The notes: a model not told the origin generated them from the letters alone. Shown: positions 36,223 to 45,195, numbered from the stretch's first letter. The stretch: DNA of 64,000 nt from Candidatus Nitrososphaera evergladensis SR1 (GCF_000730285.1 NZ_CP007174.1:1178001-1242000), one strand, 5' to 3'. Made by a program: numbers and translations.

Positions 36223-37992
36223 ATGAACAGCTGGGGCAACATTGGACGCCCCCTTGTCATAATAATAACGGTTGCGCTCGCCAGCATGACTGCGGTGTCC
36301 TCCTTTCTCGTGTACACGGCGCAGCAGACCGCCGAGTCAAAAATAGCACTGGCGGCGTCGCAGACGCTCAGGAACAACCTGGCAGGGGACGCCCAGGCAG
36401 TGTCAAGCAGGGTATCTATCACCCTTGGCAATGCAGAGCGCCTCCTCGCCGCCTCCGCTCTTGCGATTGCAGGCAAGGATGCTGGTAGCGACTCTGTCCG
36501 GGATACACTGCTGCTGACAAAATCTGCACTTGGCCCGTACGCAGACAATATTGCCTTGATATCTGTCGAAGGCAAGCTCCTCTATATCGCAAGCCCGAGC
36601 ACGTCCCTCCCGATAGGCTCGGATCTCTCAAATAGGCGAGTTTACGAGCTGCCACTTGCCACCAACAGCCCGTACGTTAGCCCGCTGCTCTCAGACTTGG
36701 GGAGCGTTCCGCGTTTTGCCGTAGCGGTCCCTGTCCCTCAATCTGCCACAAACGGCTCTTTTAATGGAGTACTTGCAGCCCTCGTGCCTATCAGTTCGGC
36801 CAAGAACATTTTCCTTGCGCCATACGCGTCTACTGACAAGTCGCTGATGCTGGTTTCAAATGACGGGACAATTCTGGTTCACCCGTCAGACGGGCTGGTG
36901 GGCAAGAGCATCACAAACGGCACCCTCCTCGGTCTGGTGTCTGAAGATACAAAGGAGATGGTGCAACAGAGCCTGCAGCTCATGTCGCAGGGCAAATCCG
37001 GCGTACTGCAATACAAGGATCGGGACGGAAACGAGACTCTGATGGCGTACGAGCCGGTGCTTGTCAACGGAACATACGTGTTGTCTGTCGCGGTATCAGA
37101 GACCACATCCGTGGTGCAAAAGCCCTTTGTGGATGTCTTTGTTGAGAGCCAGAACTTTAACCTCCTTGCCACGGTCCTGATAGCCGCCATTTCCGCGATA
37201 TTCATAGCGTTCATACTCGTGCTCAACAGGCGCCTCTTTACCACCGTCAGCAAGCAGGACGAAAAGATCTCCAACCAGCTGTCCGAGCTCACGGCTGCCT
37301 ATGAGCGGCTGAAGGAGCAGGACGTCATTAAAGACGAGTTTATCAACATAGCCGCGCACGAGCTGCGAACCCCCGTGCTCCCCATAGTCCTTAGCGCCGA
37401 GAACCTTGCCGACAGTATGCCCGATAACGACAACGTCAGGATAATCCTGCGCAACGCAAACCGCATCACAAAGCTGACAAACGACATCCTTGACGCAAGC
37501 AGGATAGAGAGCAACACGTTCAAGCTCCAGAAGCAAAAGACCAGCATCAAAAAGTTGATTGAGGAGGTAATTCAGGACGCGCAGCTAAAGATACCAAAGG
37601 GGCAGGATGTCGAGATTGTTTTCGAGGCAAAAGTGCCTTCCGCAATGGAGGACCTCATGATCGACCGGGACAGGATAAGCCAGGTGCTGGTAAACCTGCT
37701 GGACAACGCAATCAACTTTACCGAGTCGGGAACAATACACATCGTGCTAGAGCCGGACGGCGAAGCGGGGCGAGTAAAGGTGAGCATTACCGACAATGGC
37801 AAAGGAATCGATCCTTCAGTCAAGCCCAAGCTGTTTGGCAAGTTCGTGTCAAAATCCGACAGGGCAAAGGGAACGGGCCTTGGGCTCTACCTGTGCAAGG
37901 CAATAGTCGAGTCGCACGGGGGAACGATATCCGGCGAGAACAATGCCGCCGGCACGGGAGCGACCTTTTCGCTCACTCTCCCCATGAATTAA
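36223..37992 (+). CDS. Membrane sensor histidine kinase with Cache-type sensor
   Basis: A 589-residue kinase. A first membrane helix at about residues 9-31 and a second at about 310-332 bracket an extracellular double-Cache sensor (IALISVEGKLLYIASPS, then GTILVHPSDGLVGKSITNG). A short coiled coil leads to HisKA with the phospho-acceptor H in NIAAHELRTPVLPI, then the HATPase: LLDNAINF (N box), DNGKGID (G1) and GTGLGLYL (G2). No receiver or PAS domain is attached. ATG 36223 has a TTATATAAC box 26-28 nt upstream, so it has its own promoter although it follows the giant-protein pair by only 51 nt. It may sense small molecules and control the surface genes; no response regulator is adjacent. Confidence 0.93.
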   Translation: MNSWGNIGRPLVIIITVALASMTAVSSFLVYTAQQTAESKIALAASQTLRNNLAGDAQAVSSRVSITLGNAERLLAASALAIAGKDAGSDSVRDTLLLTKSALGPYADNIALISVEGKLLYIASPSTSLPIGSDLSNRRVYELPLATNSPYVSPLLSDLGSVPRFAVAVPVPQSATNGSFNGVLAALVPISSAKNIFLAPYASTDKSLMLVSNDGTILVHPSDGLVGKSITNGTLLGLVSEDTKEMVQQSLQLMSQGKSGVLQYKDRDGNETLMAYEPVLVNGTYVLSVAVSETTSVVQKPFVDVFVESQNFNLLATVLIAAISAIFIAFILVLNRRLFTTVSKQDEKISNQLSELTAAYERLKEQDVIKDEFINIAAHELRTPVLPIVLSAENLADSMPDNDNVRIILRNANRITKLTNDILDASRIESNTFKLQKQKTSIKKLIEEVIQDAQLKIPKGQDVEIVFEAKVPSAMEDLMIDRDRISQVLVNLLDNAINFTESGTIHIVLEPDGEAGRVKVSITDNGKGIDPSVKPKLFGKFVSKSDRAKGTGLGLYLCKAIVESHGGTISGENNAAGTGATFSLTLPMN

Positions 37993-38234
37993 TTGAGTGG
38001 TTTTATTTTAGGTGGTATTGTAGCGTTTTTGCGTCGGTTGATGGGACTATGAGAGGTGAAACGCTGCCTGAGTGTATGCGGCAGAACTCGAGAAACCGTT
38101 TTAGTACATTCTTAAATAATGGTATTACCTACAAGAAACACTAGTTGTACGCGCTAGAGCGCATAGGTCTTGCTTCTTCTCGCCATGTAACGATGATAGT
38201 ACAGAAAGAAAACGAGGGAGGAGATTTTGATTAA

Positions 38235-38531
38235 TTGTCAGCGTACGATGACAGGAATCAAGTTGTATCCAGGATCCAAGAGAAGTTGCGGGAATTCTTG
38301 TTTACCGAAACCGAAGTTTTCTACTACCATCTTGAAAACGTAGGCGTAAGACGTGACGAAATACTAGACAAGCCAGAGGAATTCGTTGATGCACTCCATG
38401 ACATTTTTGGCAACGGGGCCGCCCTTATAGAGAGCGCCATCATATCAGAAATAAAAGCCTCGAATTCAGACACCGCTGCGAAACAGGGCCTTGTGGATGT
38501 GCTAAAGTCCATCGAGAGGAGGGCTAAATGA
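38235..38531 (+). CDS. Small helical protein upstream of TackOD1 gene
   Basis: A 98-residue, all-helical acidic protein (SRIQEKLREFLFTETEVFYYHLENV ... ALIESAIISEIKAS), with no membrane segment or cysteines. I do not recognise the family. A strong GGGAGGAG site at about 38216-38223 is well spaced before TTG 38235, which decides the start. Its stop overlaps the ATG of the TackOD1-type gene (ATGA) by four bases, so the two are translationally coupled and probably act together. A TTAAATAATGG box near 38113-38122 could drive a leadered message. Confidence 0.72.
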   Translation: MSAYDDRNQVVSRIQEKLREFLFTETEVFYYHLENVGVRRDEILDKPEEFVDALHDIFGNGAALIESAIISEIKASNSDTAAKQGLVDVLKSIERRAK

Positions 38532-39511
38532 GCGGCATGGAACTTGATAATAATAATAATAATAGTAGAAGCATAATAGATCTCAAGGATGACAGCACGC
38601 TTGCGTTTCTGGCATCTTATGCAAAGAAGCACAGGGAGGACATCCCGCCCCAGTTCAGACACGGCATAGGCATAATCTACGAAATAGAGAACGCTGACCT
38701 TTCCTTTGAAAGGATAAGGAACTATGAACAAGAAAAATTGCTGTCTGTGACAGGTTCCAAGTCCTACTCTGCATGTCCCAGATGCAAGAGTCTGCTTCTG
38801 TCGCTGAGGCTCTCTTGCCCCGACTGCAAGAGGCCCTCTCTCGCAAGATCAGAGATAATGATACACTATAGCTGCGAATACTCCGGGCCTGTGGAAGAGT
38901 TTGTCTCTCAAAAGGACAGCGAGTACGTATGCCCCAAGTGTTCAAAGCAGATGAAACGCGTAGGAATAGAGTACGGCAAGCCCGGCATAGGATTCAAGTG
39001 CCGTGACTGTGGAAGGGTTTTCCAGTACCCTCTTGTGATCGCAGTGTGTCACAACGGCCACGAGCTGAAGGTAGACGAAATCGACCTCCAGCATTTTCCT
39101 ATATACAGGATCAATGACGAAATACGAAACTTTGCAGAGGTGACAGAGTACTTCACCTCGGTTCAACAGGCGCTCACGGGCAGGGGCCTCGAAGCCCAGG
39201 TCCTCTGCAAGATAAGGGGAGGTAGCGGCGTCACCCACATAATACCGCTTGTAGTAAGGACGGCAAAGGCTCCTGTCATCGTGGATTTTATTTTGGATGA
39301 ATCCGGGTTTGATGCCAAGATACTGCAAAAGATACTGAGGGGGGCGGATCTCAGCAAGTACGTCATGCTCTTGTTCGTGCCGGAAGGCTTGGTCAGCAGG
39401 CTTGCGCCAATCGTCAACCCGGAGAAGATAAAACTCGTGCCTCTTTCTTCCGGCAGCAAGAGAGAGGATCCGGCCGAGGTCGCTGAAGAGGTAATCAAAG
39501 CTGCAGGCTAG
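38528..39511 (+). CDS. TackOD1-type metal-binding protein
   Basis: A 327-residue soluble protein. The centre has a zinc-ribbon arrangement typical of the thaumarchaeal output domain TackOD1: CPRCKSLLLSLRLSCPDC, then HYSCEYSGPVEEF, YVCPKCSKQM and FKCRDCGRVF (about residues 78-170). The C-terminal 120 residues form an alpha/beta domain (VTHIIPLVVRTAKAPVIVDF ... YVMLLFVPEGLV) without a phosphorylatable Asp, perhaps an inactive receiver or nuclease-like fold. An Asn run (residues 7-12, DNNNNN) sits at the N-terminus. It lies in a short operon-like array with a helical protein before and a glycosyltransferase 25 nt after it, hinting at control of exopolysaccharide synthesis. Confidence 0.78.
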   Translation: MSGMELDNNNNNSRSIIDLKDDSTLAFLASYAKKHREDIPPQFRHGIGIIYEIENADLSFERIRNYEQEKLLSVTGSKSYSACPRCKSLLLSLRLSCPDCKRPSLARSEIMIHYSCEYSGPVEEFVSQKDSEYVCPKCSKQMKRVGIEYGKPGIGFKCRDCGRVFQYPLVIAVCHNGHELKVDEIDLQHFPIYRINDEIRNFAEVTEYFTSVQQALTGRGLEAQVLCKIRGGSGVTHIIPLVVRTAKAPVIVDFILDESGFDAKILQKILRGADLSKYVMLLFVPEGLVSRLAPIVNPEKIKLVPLSSGSKREDPAEVAEEVIKAAG

Positions 39512-39536
39512 GCGCGTTGCCATCTTTATCGCGTGC

Positions 39537-40841
39537 ATGGCCGCGCTAGCAGCTTTTGCCGCGCTAGCGCCGTCGGCGTTTCTGTTTTCGCTGGCCGTGG
39601 GAATTACTGCGATCTATACTGCGTGGGGCGTCTACCATCTCGTAGTTGCGATGTCGGGCATAAAGCCTCCCATGAGCTTCGACACGAGGCTTGAAGCATA
39701 CCCAAAGATCTCCGTAATAATCCCGGCAAGAAACGAGCCGATACTTGGGAGGACTATCGAGTCCTGCCTTTACCATGTAGACTACCCCTTAGACAAAAAG
39801 GAGATAATTGTAGTCGTAGACGACGAGGGAGGCGAGCGCATTGCCTTCTGGTACCAGCAAAAGCATCCAGAGGCGGTCAAGGTACTTGCGCGGCGCCAGT
39901 TTTTCCCCACCAAGCCGTCTGCGCTAAACGACGCCATGCTGCTTTGCAGCGGAGAAATCGTGGTGATAATGGACGTGGAGGATATTCCCGACAGGGACGT
40001 ATTCAAAAAGGCCGCCGCAGCCATACAGGGAGGAGGTAAGCAGGCGGTGCAGGTCATGCTGCGCATAGGCAACACCGAGGACTCGTGGATATCCAAGATA
40101 TTTGCCATGGAGTACGCAGGATGGTTTCGCATAATGCTCAACGGCAGGTCGAACCTGGGAATGTTTGCACCCCTCGGCGGCACGGGGAACTACTTTAGCA
40201 GGGCCGCGTTGCGCTACGTGGGCGGGTACGAGCCGACGAACCTGGCAGAGGACGCTGAACTTGCAATACGGCTCAGGATTGCCAGGTGGAATGTCTCGAC
40301 ACTTGACGCCCGGCACTGGGAGGAGGCGCCAGTCAAGTTTGACGCATGGCTCAAGCAGAGAACCCGGTGGTTCCGCGGATGGATGCAGAGCTTTTGGAAA
40401 TACTCTGGCATATTGTTGCTCCAGCCGACTGTTGCAAAGAGGATGGGTTTTCTAGGGATATTTTCGACGCTTGTGATGCTGGTCAGCCCGCTCATAGTGG
40501 TGCTCAACTTGGTCGCGTACGCGATCACCGCGTTATGGCTGCTTGGAGGGTCGGGATTGGTCCCGCGGCTGATTACCGCGGATACCGTCCCTTTCTGGAC
40601 TATAATACCGCTTGGATTCAACGGCCTTTACTACTACATCTGGATAAAGGGGGCCAGGCTGGAAGGCATAGAAGTGAAGACCCTCAAGTATCTGCCGCAC
40701 ATGTTCTTTTACATGAATGTCATGATGCCCATTGCATCTTTGCGGGCTTTTTATCAGGAGCTTTTCAAGTCCGTCTTTTGGGAAAAGACGACCCATCACG
40801 GAAGGGGCGTAAGGTCGACCGCGGTAGAAAAGCACCAGTAA
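39537..40841 (+). CDS. Membrane family-2 glycosyltransferase (cellulose/hyaluronan synthase-like)
   Basis: A 434-residue processive-type GT2 enzyme. One or two N-terminal membrane helices are followed by the GT-A domain: KISVIIPARNEP, VVVDDEGGER (first Asp), VVIMDVEDIPDRD (DxD), TNLAEDAELAIRL (catalytic base region) and QRTRWFRGW (the Q-x-x-R-W motif of processive enzymes). About four C-terminal helices follow, fitting a membrane channel. It probably polymerises an exopolysaccharide at the membrane; the sugar cannot be told. No PilZ domain is fused. The start is ATG 39537, 25 nt after the TackOD1 gene. Confidence 0.92.
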   Translation: MAALAAFAALAPSAFLFSLAVGITAIYTAWGVYHLVVAMSGIKPPMSFDTRLEAYPKISVIIPARNEPILGRTIESCLYHVDYPLDKKEIIVVVDDEGGERIAFWYQQKHPEAVKVLARRQFFPTKPSALNDAMLLCSGEIVVIMDVEDIPDRDVFKKAAAAIQGGGKQAVQVMLRIGNTEDSWISKIFAMEYAGWFRIMLNGRSNLGMFAPLGGTGNYFSRAALRYVGGYEPTNLAEDAELAIRLRIARWNVSTLDARHWEEAPVKFDAWLKQRTRWFRGWMQSFWKYSGILLLQPTVAKRMGFLGIFSTLVMLVSPLIVVLNLVAYAITALWLLGGSGLVPRLITADTVPFWTIIPLGFNGLYYYIWIKGARLEGIEVKTLKYLPHMFFYMNVMMPIASLRAFYQELFKSVFWEKTTHHGRGVRSTAVEKHQ

Positions 40842-40955
40842 AGTGTGCTATACCTGCGGATACTGTCAAATATTATCGCCGGATCATATGTTTTGTCTTT
40901 CAAAATTCACATCCGACGAACTGGCGATATCAAACAAGTCGTCTTCTGGATATAG

Positions 40956-41759
40956 TTATTCTTTTGGAGTCGGGTTTGTCTCGTCGGTGATGAGCTGCAG
41001 TAAGTCGGCCCTCGTAAACGGCTTTCTTAGAACCTTCACGTTGTTGTTCTGCACCTTTTTGGCTATCTCTTCCTGCGTGTACTCAAACGCCGTGATGAAT
41101 ATGACCTTGGTATTAGGCGAGATCGGGTGGATTTTCTTGTAGGCTTCAAAGCCGTCCATCCCAGGCATCCTGATGTCCATGATTGCCATTCCGTACTCGG
41201 CGCCGTTGCTTGTGGCGTTCTCTATGGCCTTGACGCACGCAGGGCCGCTTTCAGCAGTCTCGACGTCAAACCCGCGTTTTTTGAGCACCTCTCGTATGGA
41301 GCTGCGTATGTCTTCTTCGTCGTCTACAATTATGGCCTTTTTCAGTTTAGTCGGAAAATGCCTTCCAACCGACGAATAGATGTCGGCAATTGCGCCGGGA
41401 TCGACTATGCCTATTGCAATCAGCGTGAGGTCGTTTTCCAGCGGGTACATGATGATGTCCATCGCGTTGTACTGCACGTGGATGTTTGACGTTATCCCTG
41501 TCGTCGGGCTGTTGACGTTAAAGGCGCCCTTGGCAATGTTTGTGCGGAGCGCCGTCTTGACAATGTCTTCAGGCGAGAGCTGGCGGATGGAACTCTGCGG
41601 CAGCTGGCGCGCGGCCTTGGCCATGATGTTTGCATACTTATCCGTGACCATAACAAGGTCTAGCTGCTTGTTTTCTGCAAGAATGGTCTTGCAGCGGCTA
41701 GTATAATCAGTTTCTATGTTTGGCGTACTGAATGAATTCCCCTTTGATTTTAAAAACAT
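40956..41759 (-). CDS. Response regulator with N-terminal roadblock-like sensor domain
   Basis: About 267 residues. The C-terminal 120 residues are a receiver domain: AIIVDDEEDIRSSIREVL, phospho-acceptor Asp in GMAIMDIRMPGMDGF, Thr/Lys positions in FITAFEYTQ and LRKPFTRADL. The N-terminal about 130 residues (YTSRCKTILAENKQLDLVMV ... MYPLENDLTLIAIGI) look like the thaumarchaeal roadblock-like DUF6659 type, an identification I make only by eye. No DNA-binding output is present. The ATG at 41759 is preferred over the longer frame to 41816 because the extra residues look random. It is convergent with the glycosyltransferase and divergent from the ThyX-like gene. Confidence 0.85.
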   Translation of the reverse strand: MFLKSKGNSFSTPNIETDYTSRCKTILAENKQLDLVMVTDKYANIMAKAARQLPQSSIRQLSPEDIVKTALRTNIAKGAFNVNSPTTGITSNIHVQYNAMDIIMYPLENDLTLIAIGIVDPGAIADIYSSVGRHFPTKLKKAIIVDDEEDIRSSIREVLKKRGFDVETAESGPACVKAIENATSNGAEYGMAIMDIRMPGMDGFEAYKKIHPISPNTKVIFITAFEYTQEEIAKKVQNNNVKVLRKPFTRADLLQLITDETNPTPKE

Positions 41760-41875
41760 TATGCTACCCGAGTGGCAATCACAGCAAAAGTGGCTGGTAC
41801 TTGAGATATGGCACACGTTGGTTTTTAATAATGGGCCTGACCTTGGCTTGATGAGTGAGAAGATGGTGATGTGGC

Positions 41876-43534
41876 GTGGCGGCTGATGACCATGGTGCGT
41901 TTTTAGACTCTTTTACTGATGAAGAAAAAGCAGTGCTTGCGGGCCACTTTTCAAACGCCGACAGGGCGGTGTTTGCGGTAACTACCCCAAGGCAGGTGGA
42001 CAGGGGCGCGCTGATGTCCCGGTATTCCCGGACTGACAAGAGTATGCGCCGGGTCTTTCTTGACGAGTTTGCCAAGAACCCAAACCGGGGCGAAGAGTTT
42101 TACCGCAAGGTCTTGCTTGAATACGGCGACGACTCGGTCGCCGAGCTTGGCGAGGCGCAAGTGGCCCTTGAAGGCATATCAAACATTGCCGCAAAAAAGA
42201 TAGAGGACCGCAGGATCGGGCTTTCGTACCTGGAAAAATCGTCTCGCTATGTCCCGTTTGACAAAAAGGTCGCCGGCGGCATGTATCGCTATCTGCGGGA
42301 AGGCCGCATAATGTCGTCAAGACATGCGGACCACTACCTTGCGGCATGCGACCTTGCCTTCGATACTTATAGCAAGAGCCTGCTAGCCATGACAAATTTC
42401 CTCGAAGAGCAAGAGCCGATAGACAAGTTCTCGTTCTTTGATTCTTCGTTGCAAAAGGAAAGGCAGTTTGGCGGCCTACGGGAGCAAAAGGACATCGACG
42501 CCGCGCAGCGCATATACCGGGCTACGATAAGGGCCAAGGCGCTTGACCTTTTGCGCGGCCTCCTGCCTGCCTCCACCCTGACAAACGTCGGCATAACCGG
42601 CAACGGCAGGGCGTTTGAATACCTTCTCACGATAATGCACGGCTCGCGCCTTTCAGAGCTGCGCTCACTTGGCGAGCAGCTGTTCTCTGAACTTAACGGC
42701 GTAATACCATCGTTTGTCCGGCGCGCAAACGACAAGTACGGCCAGGCCATGCAGGCTTATTTTGCAAAGACGGAGAACGCGGTGCGGGACCTTGCAAAAA
42801 AGCACCTGTCCGGAATGAACTCAGAGTCAAGCCCTGAAAAGGTCCGGCTGCTAGAGCCGGAGGACAACTTTGCCGCCGAAGTCAAGGTGGCCTCTGCCAT
42901 CCTGTACGAGCAGGCTGACGGCAGGCCCCTTGAAAAAGTAATGAGGTACGTCAAGTCCATGCCGTCGCAGGACAGGCACGGCATAATCCGCGCATATACT
43001 CGATACCGAGAGAATCGCCGGCAGAGGCCCGGCCGGGCCTTTGAGATGGTTGACTGTATCTTTGAACTGTTCACCAACTTTGGCATGTTCCGCGACCTGC
43101 ACCGCCACCGTGTGCTCACGCTTGAGCGGCAATTGCTGTCTACGAGGCACGGCTATGACATGCCCGGGGAAATCAAAGAAGCCGGCCTTGGCAAAGAGTT
43201 TCAAGAGTGCATGTCTGCGTCAAAAGATGCCTACGAGGCGATTGCAAAAGAGATGCCGGAGGAGGCGCAGTACGTCGTCAATTTCGCGTACCGCTATCCC
43301 TACTTTATGAAGATGAACCTGCGCGAGGCCTGCCACATGGTCGAGCTTCGTACAGTGCCGCAGGGCCACCCTGACTATCGACAGGTCTGCCAGGAAATGT
43401 ACAGGCAGCTGCAAAAAGCCCACCCCGTCCTTGCGGAGGGGATCAAGTTTGCAGACATGAATTCATACCAGCTGGAGCGCTTTGACGCCGAAAAGCGCAC
43501 CGAGAAAAAGAGGCAGGAATCTGAAAGACAGTGA
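41876..43534 (+). CDS. Doubled ThyX-like protein with split motif
   Basis: A 552-residue protein built of two ThyX-like halves. The N-terminal half carries [13 protein letters not shown] and [15 protein letters not shown], which aligns with the ThyX signature RHR-x2-S-x-N-E-x-S-x-R-Y but has Arg in place of His and Leu in place of Asn. The C-terminal half retains RHR in [21 protein letters not shown] but has lost the S-x-N-E part. True ThyX is a single domain of about 220-250 aa that uses FAD to make dTMP. Whether this form is an active thymidylate synthase, or a related flavoprotein, cannot be told. The start is GTG 41876, the first in-frame start after the stop at 41867. Confidence 0.85.
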   Translation: MAADDHGAFLDSFTDEEKAVLAGHFSNADRAVFAVTTPRQVDRGALMSRYSRTDKSMRRVFLDEFAKNPNRGEEFYRKVLLEYGDDSVAELGEAQVALEGISNIAAKKIEDRRIGLSYLEKSSRYVPFDKKVAGGMYRYLREGRIMSSRHADHYLAACDLAFDTYSKSLLAMTNFLEEQEPIDKFSFFDSSLQKERQFGGLREQKDIDAAQRIYRATIRAKALDLLRGLLPASTLTNVGITGNGRAFEYLLTIMHGSRLSELRSLGEQLFSELNGVIPSFVRRANDKYGQAMQAYFAKTENAVRDLAKKHLSGMNSESSPEKVRLLEPEDNFAAEVKVASAILYEQADGRPLEKVMRYVKSMPSQDRHGIIRAYTRYRENRRQRPGRAFEMVDCIFELFTNFGMFRDLHRHRVLTLERQLLSTRHGYDMPGEIKEAGLGKEFQECMSASKDAYEAIAKEMPEEAQYVVNFAYRYPYFMKMNLREACHMVELRTVPQGHPDYRQVCQEMYRQLQKAHPVLAEGIKFADMNSYQLERFDAEKRTEKKRQESERQ

Positions 43535-43544
43535 ATGGCTTTGT

Positions 43545-43619
43545 ATGGTAATATATGCCAATAACTACCATTGCTGACCAATCTTTATATATTACCATGT
43601 AATACCATTATACGGTAAT
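43545..43619. promoter_or_regulatory. Repeated ATTACCAT elements around the promoter of the 43624 gene
   Basis: Copies of an (A)NTACCAT octamer occur at 43545-43552 (inverted, ATGGTAAT), 43564-43571 (ACTACCAT), 43591-43598 (ATTACCAT) and 43601-43608 (AATACCAT); GGTAAT at 43614-43619 mirrors the third. They flank the TTTATATATT box (43584-43592). Such clustering around a TATA box suggests regulator binding sites. Confidence 0.5.
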
Positions 43620-43623
43620 CGAA

Positions 43624-44088
43624 ATGGTCGATACAAGCAAGTCATCCAAGGAAGACGCAACAACGGCGACAAGCAGAGCAGAAGTGATAGAAGCAGTAAA
43701 GGACAACTATATACGCACAGTAGACGAGATCGCAAAGGTTCAGCCGCAGTATTTACAATCAATCTCTAACCTCCAGCTGGACTACATCCAGACAACCAAG
43801 AACGTGATTCAGACAGCATTCTCTGTACAAAAGCAGGTGGCAAGCAACGTGAATATCCCGGCAACTCCGTATGCAGACCTCTTTGTGAAGCAGGCAAACG
43901 AGATAACCAATAACACGATCAGGGCGGTAGGCATCAACAACCAGCTGACCATCAACGCGCTGGACGCCGCAAGGGAGAACCTAAAGATCTACAACAGGTC
44001 AATAGACGCAGTCACCGACTTTGGCACCAACGTAGCCAAGGCGTGGACCGCATTCTACACACAGTCACAGCAGCAGTTCACACGCTAA
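43624..44088 (+). CDS. Phasin-like helical protein
   Basis: A 154-residue all-helical protein rich in Ala, Gln and Asn, without membrane segments. Long amphipathic helices (YLQSISNLQLDYIQTTKNVI, VKQANEITNNTIRAVGINNQ, AARENLKIYNRSIDAVTDFG) recall phasins, which coat polyhydroxyalkanoate granules. Thaumarchaea of the Nitrososphaera group are known to carry PHA synthase genes, so a granule role is plausible, but the match is only by composition and helix pattern. It is flanked by the ATTACCAT repeat cluster upstream and a strong terminator downstream, so it is probably a well-expressed single gene. Codon choice is clean (few rare codons), in keeping with that. Confidence 0.7.
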   Translation: MVDTSKSSKEDATTATSRAEVIEAVKDNYIRTVDEIAKVQPQYLQSISNLQLDYIQTTKNVIQTAFSVQKQVASNVNIPATPYADLFVKQANEITNNTIRAVGINNQLTINALDAARENLKIYNRSIDAVTDFGTNVAKAWTAFYTQSQQQFTR

Positions 44089-44107
44089 GTACGTCGCATA
44101 CTCCAGA

Positions 44108-44153
44108 AAGGCCTTTTGGCCTTCTCTCCTTTTTCTCCTTTTTCTCCTTTTTT
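44108..44153 (+). terminator. Hairpin plus T-tract terminator
   Basis: AAGGCC-TTTT-GGCCTT (44108-44123) followed by repeated TTTTTCTCC tracts to 44153, 20 nt after the stop of the phasin-like gene. T-rich tracts alone terminate archaeal transcription; the hairpin adds to that. Confidence 0.75.
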
Positions 44154-44266
44154 GTATAATGTCAAATTCAAGCGCAATTCCGTAAAGTCCGGTAAAACGC
44201 CTGCTGACAAAATAATGCAACAATTTTGACACCGTCATCATTATACCTACTTACAAACAATTGCGC

Positions 44267-45100
44267 ATGAGCGAAGAAAAGCTCGCATTCGTAGGCAAGC
44301 AAGTCAAGGACATCTATGGGACATTCATCGGAAAAGTAGTAGGCATAATCACAGAAATCGACGGCGAGATCGAAAGCGTCGGCGTGGACTGCGGCTCTGC
44401 AGGCATCAAGCAGCTCCCGTACGAGCAGCTGGTGGTCCAGGGCGATTTCGTGTTCTTTATTCCAAAGTGGAGGCTTGAAGCGCAGAAACTCATCAGGCAA
44501 AAGTCGCTCACGCTCAAGAGGATAAAGGCACTTCATGAGATTGTCGCAGAAAACGACGGCATGAAGGAGGATGCAGAGCTTGTGTCGATAAAATACGAGA
44601 AAAAGCTGAACGAGCTCAATGAGGCCGAAAAGGCAGTCGGCGACAAGCTGGCGGCGCGTCTTGCAGAGCTTGACGCAGAGGCCAAGCAGGTCAAGGCAGT
44701 GCTCTTTGACGCCAAGCTCCAGTTCAGGAGCAACGAGATGAAGGAAGAGACGTACCAGCAGGTCAAGATAAACACCGACGAGCTGGTCGAGCACATCAAC
44801 AACGAAAGGACCGAGATTGGAAACGTGAGGGCCAAGCTGTCAGGGCTGACAATCGACAACATAACGACCGATTCAGCGGCAACAACAACACCGACAGCTC
44901 CTACAGTGGATTCGGTGCCAGCCACCGCCACGACTGCCGAGCCAGCTTCGCACTCTAGTACCACGGCAGACTCTCACGGAGAGCCAGTAACCGCTACGCC
45001 TGCAGAAGAAAAGCCGATAACGGTCACTGCAAGCAGCAACAACAACAACGAAGAAGGCCACGACGCGGCCTGGCTGAATCAGGTAATCCAGCAGCAGTAA
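44267..45100 (+). CDS. cdvA: CdvA cell-division protein
   Basis: CdvA recruits the ESCRT-III homologue CdvB to the division site. Residues 1-70 form the PRC-barrel-like domain (VGKQVKDIYGTFIGKVVGIITEIDGEI, then DCGSAGIKQLPYEQLVVQGDFVFFIPKWRL). A coiled coil follows at about 75-200 (LKRIKALHEIVAEND, NELNEAEKAVGDKLAARLAELDAEAKQVK). The tail is Thr/Pro/Ala-rich with an Asn run, and ends DAAWLNQVIQQQ, perhaps the CdvB-binding peptide. Length (277 aa) fits the thaumarchaeal form. ATG 44267 is chosen: a TTATAC box is about 23 nt upstream. cdvB and cdvC are not in the window. Confidence 0.88.
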   Translation: MSEEKLAFVGKQVKDIYGTFIGKVVGIITEIDGEIESVGVDCGSAGIKQLPYEQLVVQGDFVFFIPKWRLEAQKLIRQKSLTLKRIKALHEIVAENDGMKEDAELVSIKYEKKLNELNEAEKAVGDKLAARLAELDAEAKQVKAVLFDAKLQFRSNEMKEETYQQVKINTDELVEHINNERTEIGNVRAKLSGLTIDNITTDSAATTTPTAPTVDSVPATATTAEPASHSSTTADSHGEPVTATPAEEKPITVTASSNNNNEEGHDAAWLNQVIQQQ

Positions 45101-45115
45101 AATAAACACATCCCA

Positions 45116-45160
45116 CGCCGGTTTTTCCGGCGCGCTTTTCTTCGTTTTCTATTTTCCCTC
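45116..45160 (+). terminator. Hairpin plus T-rich terminator after cdvA
   Basis: CGCCGG-TTTTT-CCGGCG (45116-45132) followed by a TTTTC/TTTTCT-rich stretch, 15 nt after the cdvA stop. It also lies at the end of the convergent oxidase gene. Confidence 0.7.
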
Positions 45161-45195
45161 TGGTGCCTTGGTTTTTTTGCTTTTACAACTTGCTA

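Noticed and set aside
37993-38234. A tRNA or small RNA gene in the gap after the histidine kinase
   Set aside because: I could not fold a cloverleaf or find CCA-adjacent pairing; only a TTAAATAATGG promoter-like box was seen.
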